From positions 8,547,762-8,611,761 of the forward strand of contig JABACO010000005.1 of NCBI GenBank assembly GCA_013339895.1: DNA of 64,000 nt, read 5' to 3'. A program made the translations under genes and the position numbers. This document shows positions 56,908 through 64,000 of the stretch, in pieces (positions within the stretch are counted from its first letter, which is position 1; the number at the start of each line of letters is the position of its first letter). The notes under the pieces were generated by a model that saw nothing but the letters and a program-made list of their open reading frames with translations, was not told where the DNA came from and searched no databases. Source of the DNA: Ephydatia muelleri. Lineage: Eukaryota > Porifera > Demospongiae > Spongillida > Spongillidae.

Positions 56908-57090
56908 GTATACGGTCCGGCCCAATTTTCGGTCCGGCGGACCGTATTCCCTTAGGGAATACGGTCCCCCCCGGACCCAACTCCCTAGGGAATACGGTCC
57001 CCCGGACCGAGTTCCCTGGTTGTACAAAACCAATTAACCGGACTCAATTCCCTAGGGAATTGAGTCCCCCCCCGGACCGTATTCTCTGGT
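56908..57090. repeat. Cluster of short palindromes, CCCTAGGG cores
   Basis: At least two near-perfect hairpins: GACCGTATTCCCTTAGGG with its complement, and GGACTCAATTCCCTAGGG with its complement, plus partial units (CCGGACCGTATTC). The block starts GGTATACGGTCCGG and ends CCGGACCGTATTCTCTGG, inverse-like, so it may be a ~180-bp MITE. Confidence 0.75.
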
Positions 57091-58225
57091 TTGCATGTAT
57101 TTCCAACCCTTGCATGCACGTAACATTTGGTTCGGAAAGCAAAAGCTGTAGGTCGTCAACTATGTATGCAGTTTCAATTCAGTCTGTAACAGCACATTTG
57201 GTTCGAAAATCAAAAGCCACAATGATCACAGGTCGCCAACTATATATATGTATGCAGCTTCTGTAACAACTGATTAACCTTTTTCTTCGGTCTGTCTTGT
57301 TACTATTTATATATGTTTCCATTTGGTTCGAAAAGGATCGCGTGCAGGTCGGCAACTATACATGCAGCACTGTTTATATTATCAAATCGTAGTGCAAACA
57401 AAGTAGAAATAAAGATTAAAGAAATAAAAATACATAATAGTTAACTGAACATAAGAGAGATGAGGGTACTGGATAAATCTCAATTTTGTACCTGTAAAAA
57501 GGAAAATAAAACTAGTATACTTCAGCCATTATTGTTTAGAGAATGATGCATGAGTGTTTTTCAATCATGTACATGAATTTCACAGACAAATAACGCTGCT
57601 CGTGTGCCCAGAGATTTTCTGCAGAAGGGGAGGAGGTAGGAAAAGGAAGGGAGATGAGAAAAGATACAGGGACACATAGCTTTAAGTTGCATGGGCCCTC
57701 AAAACTTGGTACTTAAATTAGCGGTTAAATCGACCTGGCACACTTTAAGTGTGACTGCATACTTCCTCTATACACCAGGTCCTGTGTGAGGAGAAAAAGA
57801 AATGGGATGAGAGAGGAATGAGTGGGGGATACTAGTCAAATGAACATAAGAGACATGCTGATATATTGAGTGTACTCAATTTCGTACCTGTATAATCAGC
57901 CAAAAAGTGAATTTCACAGACAAATATAAGCTTGGCGGCATCCGTTAATATTTCTTGTGTGCCCTGTGTCTTTTTAGTCTCGAGTGTCACTGTGTATTAG
58001 ACAAATAGCATTAGCAAGATAGCTGTATATGATAAAAGCCATCATGCTCATGGAAGTTAAGGATTACAATAATAACTTACTATTTTAGTAGTGTTGTATG
58101 GGCTGGATGTCTTTGTGTAGGTTTTAACGAAAAATCACATATCTTGTAGGGACAGCATCTCTTTGTTATATCCTCACATGTCTTTAAGCTGTCTGGCTTG
58201 TCTTTGTGTGCATGTTAAAAAGACG
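57091..58225. other. No gene seen
   Basis: Contains loose repeats of TTTGGTTCGAAAA and AGGTCGCCAACTATATATG (57130-57360) and no convincing frame. Confidence 0.45.
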
Positions 58226-58237
58226 TGCCTACATTTC

Positions 58238-58520
58238 GTCATCTGAGGGTACATGTAAGTGCAAACACACTGACCTTAAATAAATTGATTCCCTCCAGTA
58301 GAAACACACAGTCGCCAAACCTTGTCTTAGAGATGCATATACATACAGGTGTATGACATCTGAGGGTAAGTGCAAGCACACTGACCTATGAGAGAATACA
58401 TGCATGGTCTCCAATCACCTTGGAGAGGTGTGCATCTACACCCTATAAGAATGCAATACATATATATCATCTGAGAGTAAGTGCAAACACACATGATACA
58501 TGTACATTGACCTTAAATTA
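58238..58520. repeat. Imperfect tandem repeat, ~110-120-bp unit, 2.5 copies
   Basis: CATCTGAGGGTAAGTGCAA followed by ACACACTGACC occurs at 58240, 58350 and 58468, with intervening AGAAACACA/CACCTTG blocks. Confidence 0.75.
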
Positions 58521-58967
58521 ACACACAGCCGATTCTCTCCAATAGAAACACATTGCCACCAGTCTTCCTCCGAGAGTTGTGCATTAGTAAGAATGCACCT
58601 TTGAAACACACTGAAAGAACAGTTTTACATCCTCCCCCTATTACTAGTACCCATGGGACCAGATGAACATAAGTCTTGGCATATGGGTTTGCAAAATGAC
58701 CTGACGCAACTAGTTTAGAGCCGAGTAGAAACTTAGACTGCCAGAAAACACAGCCATTCATGTTATCGCTAAATCTAAGTGACCAACACACACTGTAAAA
58801 AACGCGGTGGTTATAGCCCACTAAAACCTTACCCCACCAGCGTTTTTACTGTCCCACCGACGATAAGCGGTGGACAAGGCACACCTTGAGCATGGTGGAA
58901 CGGGAATATTGTCGTATAATTGGAGAAGAAAATCAACGAACTACATGTAAATGTAAAAGAGAAAAAA

Positions 58968-59040
58968 TGGCATGCATATGAATCGAACCCGGGATCATTC
59001 ATCTGCAAGCCTCTTGTATAACGCTTCAGCCAACTTAGAC
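58968..59040 (-). ncRNA. tRNA-like relic, possible SINE head
   Basis: The minus strand has an A-box-like GTTGGCTGAAGCG and a B-box GGGTTCGATTC at proper spacing (about 40 nt apart), with TTGCAGA where the anticodon loop would be. The acceptor stem does not pair, so it is a tRNA pseudogene or SINE head rather than a working tRNA. Confidence 0.45.
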
Positions 59041-59140
59041 ATACTGAATTATTCTGGTATTCGCTGGATTTATACCTTCCATGAGCTATAGCTGTCATGT
59101 TGTTAAATAATATTTATGAAGAAATGCGTTGCACCTTTGT

Positions 59141-59605
59141 GTCACTACTGGGGACTAAGCTAAACATTTATCAAACCCCCCCACCCTTCCTGTACATGTG
59201 TCAACAAGGCATGCAGTGGAAGCACATGCATTCGCTCCATTCTGCAGTCACTCTACGCATTCTGTGACACTTGACAGAGTACAGAAATTACACAAACACA
59301 CCCGGGGTTTTCCCCACACATGTCTCACTGCTGGGGACTCAGCCATACATTTTTCAAACCCCCCCTACCCTTCCTGTAAATCTGTCAACATGGCATGCAG
59401 CGGAAGCACATTCGCTCCATTCACAGTCACCCTATTTATTCTGTGACACTTGAAAGTGTCCAATAAATTATACCAACACACCAGGGGTGTTCCCTACACA
59501 TGTCTCACTGCTGGGGACTGAGCCATACATTTTTCAAACTATCCCTACTGTTCCTGTACATGTACATGTGTCAACAAGGCATGCAGTGGAAGCAATGCTA
59601 TGATA
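59141..59605. repeat. Tandem repeat, ~180-bp unit, 2.6 copies
   Basis: CTGCTGGGGACTGAGCCATA and CAAGGCATGCAGTGGAAGC recur at about 59141, 59323 and 59503. A satellite-like array. Confidence 0.9.
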
Positions 59606-59841
59606 GCAATGACTCCCATACTGTTGTATACATGTATGTATGTATAACAAGTGTAGACCTAGAACAAGACAAAGTGACAGTGTATTCCTGTTATGCCCAC
59701 CTTCCAATTTGTCAGTGAAACAAAGTTAATAATGTGTTCAAAAATGTGTGATACTGAAATTGCTAATACTGTTCAAACTATGTGATGCATATTTAGGAGG
59801 AGGATATTTAGTTGAAACCTACAGTGTAGCACGCTCTGGCA

Positions 59842-60123
59842 TTGCAGCAAACTAAGGTGAGGCTAAATCTGGTAGATGCTTGGTTGACTTACTACACTGC
59901 AATTGCAAAGCCAGATGAGCAACAAGCCAAGAAATACAACTCTGAGCTTTTATACCTTAACCCACCAAAGGGCATGTGGATCGAACCTAATTCTCTGAAC
60001 TTGGGATCATTTGCCTTGCGCTTGCGTTACATTGGCTTAATCCAGCTGCTGACCCACTTTTTTAAATGGACATTATACTTAGCAGCTGTGTATATTGTTG
60101 GTGGTACGCAAGTATTATTTTAA
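59842..60123 (+). CDS. Hypothetical ORF, unknown
   Basis: 93 aa: MQQTKVRLNLVDAWLTYYTA, PDEQQAKKYNSELLYLNPPK, then a hydrophobic end LYLAAVYIVGGTQVLF. The middle looks protein-like, but there is no domain or splice support. Could be an exon of an element between the CACTG ends. Confidence 0.25.
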   Translation: MQQTKVRLNLVDAWLTYYTAIAKPDEQQAKKYNSELLYLNPPKGMWIEPNSLNLGSFALRLRYIGLIQLLTHFFKWTLYLAAVYIVGGTQVLF

Positions 60124-60610
60124 AAATCATTATTTAAGAGTACTATTTAAAGGTAAAGGCATGGAGATGGGGATAGCCACACTTTAGCTAGATTAACCAA
60201 CTGAGCAAACCACTTCACAGCTTCTTGACCCCAAGCAATATAGGTCTCAACAACCAAAGGGGTACAAACCCATCATTACTATTATTATAGATAGACAACT
60301 CTCTTATAACATAAAAACAGCAATACACATACCCACATAAACTTAGACGAAAATAGTTCAGTGAAATGAACACACATATAACCACATCAAGGAAAATGGG
60401 GTAGGCCTGCTCCATCATCCATGCCATGTCCACTTCTCCATTTTACCCTGGATCCACGCAAGCAAAGGTTTGTTGCACGTACAACCATTCTGGCACGAAC
60501 CCCATCCCATTACTTCAGAATGTGACTTCTCCAACTTCGTTGTAGTTAATTTTAAAACAATAATAACGTAATATTTTAATGGCTATTTAAATTTTTTAAG
60601 CATAGAAATA
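60124..60610. other. No gene seen
   Basis: Short non-coding stretch downstream (3') of the non-LTR element. Confidence 0.45.
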
Positions 60611-60620
60611 TTTATACACA

Positions 60621-60665
60621 TATACATACATACATACATACATACATACATACATACATACATAC
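60621..60665. repeat. (CATA)n microsatellite
   Basis: About 11 CATA units, directly after the non-LTR coding end. Confidence 0.9.
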
Positions 60666-60687
60666 TGAGACACACTAGCTATGAAAG

Positions 60688-62155
60688 TTACGATGATGAA
60701 ATATCCCCCTCCTGAAGGGAACATCCACATCGTAAGAGGAGGGCTTGGGCATTGGCTCGTACAAGAGTCAAATTAAGGCGGCCGTACAGGCTGCAGACAA
60801 CCTTGGACTTGGGGGAGTTGGTCCTTGTGGCAAGGTATGATGCGAGCCGTGAAAAAGCTTGCACCGCTTCGCTGCCCCAAGCTCCATATGACTCGGCCAC
60901 AAGGGGAATACACGTCCACCCCAACTCGGAACACTTGGCATAATTGGCAGAGTGCTTCCTTAGCTCAGTGGCAACCGCTGCTGACCCTGCTGTGCGACCC
61001 GCTTCAGAGATAAAGGTAGGGTTAAGCGGAGACACCACAGTAAGGTCAAAGACAGCAGGCTTGCCACAGAGCCAATTGGAAGCTAGGATGTCAGCAGGGC
61101 GTGTGTTCCGAAGCTCATGTCCTAGTCCACTACCAGCCTCCGCCTTGGCGCTTATGCAGGCACGATGGCAGGTCTGAAGTACTACATCCCTGAGCTTGTT
61201 GTGCCTGGATATAGCATCACCACCTCTCTTACATGTTACTGCATGGTGGCCTAGGGGATCCAAGGGATGTTCTGGACACAATGCACAGGGAGGTGAGCCA
61301 GGTGAGGTATTTAGCCCGAGCCACCACTTGATGGCCATTTGGTGCTCGTTGGGGTCTAGGCTTAGACCCAGGCCTGGAGATGGTACTACAGAGAGCCAAG
61401 CGGAGGCATGGGGAGAGGACACAGACAGGAGACGAGCCTTGTCAGCCACAGAACTCTGGGAAAAAAGAGAGTTAAATTGAATGTTTTCTAATGCAGCTGA
61501 TAGAGTGTGTTGTCGGCAAGGAGAAGATGTAAGACTGTTAATATCGATTGCACTCTCAGGGGGAACACACCTGTTGTAGGAATTGACCGCATCGGCCAGG
61601 AAATTATCTGATGGTGAGGCAAGGCCTGCAGTACTGATGGAGGCGATAAAGGCTGCATTAGAGTGATGAGCCAGTGAACGAAGCCCCAGGCCACCTCTAC
61701 TTAAGCTCAACTGGGCCTGCATCCAAGAGCTGTCAGTAGTGTCAATAGCTTGGCACTCTGTGAAGGTACATCTGACCTGCTCATCAAAGGCATGCAGCTC
61801 ATCCAATGCCAGGGATGGGGGAGTGGAACGTGCAACATGGACCAATTTGGTAAACCCACCACACATGCATAGCAGAATGAGAGCAATCTGAGGATCACAT
61901 GACCCGAGCTTCACCAGGGAGGATAGCAATGTGGAGGCAGCAGCACGTTTAGAGGCAATAAATGATGAACAAAAGGCAACCTCCCCTATGGGGGCTCCGA
62001 GGATGATAAGGTTGGGTGTACAAGATTTGTTCATCTGAGAAGGGAATACACTGAGGTCACCTTGGCCAAAAAGCCCGCATTTAGATGGATTTAAATGGAG
62101 CCCCAATGAGGGACCTAAATCTTGAAGTAGGCATACAACATGCTGGACAGAGGTG
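60688..62155 (-). CDS. Non-LTR retrotransposon RT C-terminus plus nuclease-like domain
   Basis: Open for about 485 codons, lacking the RT fingers and palm. Starts in the RT (SVQHVVCLLQDLGPSLGLHL, then NPSKC, the RT motif near the thumb), a thumb-like region, then a CCHC-like motif CALCPEHPLDPLGHHAVTC, GGDAISRHNKLRDVVLQTC, and a RPADILASNW...GKPAVFDLTVVSPL block followed by SELGWTCIPLVAESYGAWGS. I infer a restriction-like (PD-(D/E)XK) endonuclease as in R2/CRE-type elements: the CCHC just before it and the D...D-x-T layout fit, but the catalytic Lys is not certain. Intact frame, but 5' truncated, so not autonomous. Confidence 0.75.
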
Positions 62156-62157
62156 AT

Positions 62158-63690
62158 ATTAAATTATAAATACGTACACAATATTAAATAAACACACATA
62201 GCAATAGCGATGACCAATGAAGGTCCAACTCCTGACAGCTAGGCTATTGCACAGGTCTTCACCAAAGTGAGGATAATAATGATTTTTTGTGGATGGGGCT
62301 GGGCCTCGTAGGAACGTAAGACCAATTTTACATACAGTTACGAATAGCTGATAACACTCACCAATATGTTTCAAAACGGATGCGCTGCTGGTATTCCCGC
62401 TAAACTGCTCACAAAGTGCACAAGTGAACATGAAGATAGTTCTTCCGCCTTCATACCCTTCTCTCAGGTTCTATTAAATAAAGAGCTTGCGCATGCGCGG
62501 TATATTTGCACATGTTTTTATTTTTTTGCTGTCGTGCGTGAACTTCAGCTACTATAGCAGGTGAGCAATAAGGTTGTGCTTGTGTCTTGCATCGAAAGAG
62601 ACAAGAAGTTCTCCATTCCCACCACAAAGGAGCAATCGGACTTGGAATTTCTCCAACAAAAAGTTTTTCACTACCTTTCGAATTCGTTGAACGCAAGACC
62701 ACGCAGTTACGTGTCTGTGCTTTGATGAAGAATTTGGTGGCGAGTTCGTTGACACCTAGGATGATGCAGTTTTCGGCTGTGGTTGTCGTTCCACTGGCAC
62801 AAGCAACACATTTCAGCGGCTACGAAACAAAGGTGAGTGTTTTTTATTACTCTCAGAGTTTAGCATTTTGACCCTTCACAGAACTGGAGGCTACGGAGAC
62901 TAGGACATTGAATCATCGCGCAGTATCGTATCGCCGTCAGGCGTTATACGCATGGACTCCCAACGTCAGTGGTATTCAAACGCGTGAGAATTCACCTAGT
63001 GTATATGACATTAACGCGCGCTACTTACTTACCCAGCGCTAGTGCCTTTTAAAATCTGTGGCTGCTAGAATTCACTGCTCAAGCGTCTTGTGACATAGAG
63101 GCAAGCGTGACTTTACCCAACGCTAGTCACATACCAGTCTGCAGAAGGGTAAGTCCTCAAACTTCATTTTGTTAACTTTATTGTAACAACAGAATGAATG
63201 CCTTCCCATAGTGAAATGAAAAATCGAACGACTTGCGCTGAGGAGAGCTTGTGTATTGAACAGTGAAAAGTTTTACCGGTGTTCAGACCAGGCAAGCTCT
63301 TAAATTAAATTTGGGATGTCTTAAATTAATGTACACTTCTTTATTAGACGTGGATGCTCATGCTGGTAATATTTTTCTGAATGGAGTGAAAGAAGCAGCA
63401 GGAAGGAATGCAGATTAATGTAGGTAATGAAAACAAATCCAGTGTGTTCTTGACAGCAACTTCCACTCCCAGTTTATGCCCTTGTGCTGCTGCTTGATAT
63501 TCTTCAGGATCCTGGAGTACATGTTACATTTACAGTGCAAGCAGACCAGGCAACCTTCAGTGGCTCTTTTCATGGCATCTTGGACTTTTGCAGAGCACTG
63601 GGACTCTTTGAATGTACTCTGTATTAATTTTGTGCACTTTTGATTCTGATTTAAAACTGGTTAGAGGTTATTAAAGTTAATTTTGGTATG
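62158..63690. other. No assignable gene; one coding-like patch
   Basis: At 62585-62730 a plus frame reads IERDKKFSIPTTKEQSDLEF, LQQKVFHYLSNSLNARPRSY; protein-like but unsupported. Nothing else convincing. Confidence 0.3.
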
Positions 63691-64000
63691 CAGTACTAAT
63701 GTGGGGCTATATATAGCACAAACCTGACCAAATCTAGTGGTGTTATCACACAAAAACTCGTGGGTACAGGCCTCTTCAACTAGTGGGTCATACCACTCAA
63801 AAATAGAGGTGGGACTGACACACCTCAGATGGTGTGCCAGTTGGGACAACGCTAGCACACCAAATTTGGTGTGATGAAGCCACCAAATTTTTTACAGTGC
63901 ACTCGTCAGTTCACCGTAGTCTGTTCATTGATTGCGAAGTAAGGAAGGAGCGTTTAATAGACCAAACTGAGTAGAGCGCTACCGGGGTAACGGTCATGAA

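Larger units (their letters stand above)
60618..62157 (-). mobile_element. 5'-truncated non-LTR retrotransposon with (TATG)n tail
   Basis: The minus-strand element body starts abruptly at about 62157 within RT and ends after the stop at 60688 with a (CATA)n run at 60618-60665 on the plus strand, i.e. a tetranucleotide 3' tail. Truncation at the 5' end with a simple-repeat tail is typical of target-primed insertion. No TSD was established. Confidence 0.75.
58791..63899. mobile_element. Possible large element with CACTGTAAAAAA termini
   Basis: Left end CACTGTAAAAAACGCGGTGG at 58791; right end reads inverted, CCACCAAATTTTTTACAGTG at 63880-63899. Both have inner GGTGG/CCACC and GGTGTG/CACACC motifs as subterminal repeats. 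Terminal CACTG fits CACTA-type elements. The flanks share only CA, and no transposase is visible, so these could be ends of two different elements or a composite with internal insertions. Confidence 0.4.

Noticed and set aside
58968..59040. Functional tRNA gene
   Set aside because: A- and B-box-like motifs are present but the acceptor and T stems do not pair; kept only as a tRNA-like relic.

Overview
Eukaryotic, almost certainly metazoan, DNA. Genes are broken by GT-AG introns (one GC-AG) and code for fibronectin-III and Ig-like domains and a proteoglycan-type glucuronyltransferase. The motif TACATGTA is very frequent and DNA transposon families are numerous. From general familiarity with such assemblies I infer an invertebrate, most likely a sponge. 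The sequence alone does not prove this.

Layout. 1-2 kb: minus-strand FN3 exon(s) among simple repeats. 2.4-2.75 kb: fragment of a non-LTR retrotransposon. 3.35-13.11 kb: a minus-strand Ty3/gypsy element (5-bp TSD GTAAG), one LTR of which is split by a second, plus-strand gypsy element (3471-8466, 4-bp TSD CAAT). 13-22 kb: microsatellite, an Ig-like exon, a ~0.9-kb minisatellite, a 190-bp inverted duplication, small TIR elements and a retrotransposon relic with an internally inverted piece. 22.5-27.9 kb: a GT43 (B3GAT-type) beta-1,3-glucuronyltransferase gene on the minus strand. 29.8-31.7 kb: a CACTA-like element carrying an unknown three-exon gene. 32.1-35.5 kb: a Merlin-like (IS1595/ISXO2-type) transposon interrupted by a hAT element. 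38.3-42.5 kb: a decayed unknown gene, a TIR element, and a tandem duplication holding a hAT-type MITE. 43.4-45.4 kb: a two-exon flavin monooxygenase gene (minus). 45.9-51.7 kb: a Merlin-like transposon (8-bp TSD AAATGTAA) split by a third gypsy element (46245-51306, TSD TAAG). 52.5-57.1 kb: decayed coding remnants, a second hAT remnant, a proline-rich ORF and a cluster of short palindromes. 58.8-63.9 kb: a region bounded by inverted CACTGTAAAAAA ends, containing tandem repeats, a tRNA-like relic and a 5'-truncated non-LTR retrotransposon.

The two best host genes are the glucuronyltransferase (Golgi, linker-region glycan synthesis) and the flavin monooxygenase. The FN3 and Ig exons indicate two surface or secreted protein genes. 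Most of the rest is layered mobile DNA. All three gypsy elements have near-identical or identical LTRs and exact TSDs, yet broken reading frames, so none looks autonomous. Coordinates of LTRs, TSDs and splice sites were counted by eye from the numbered lines.
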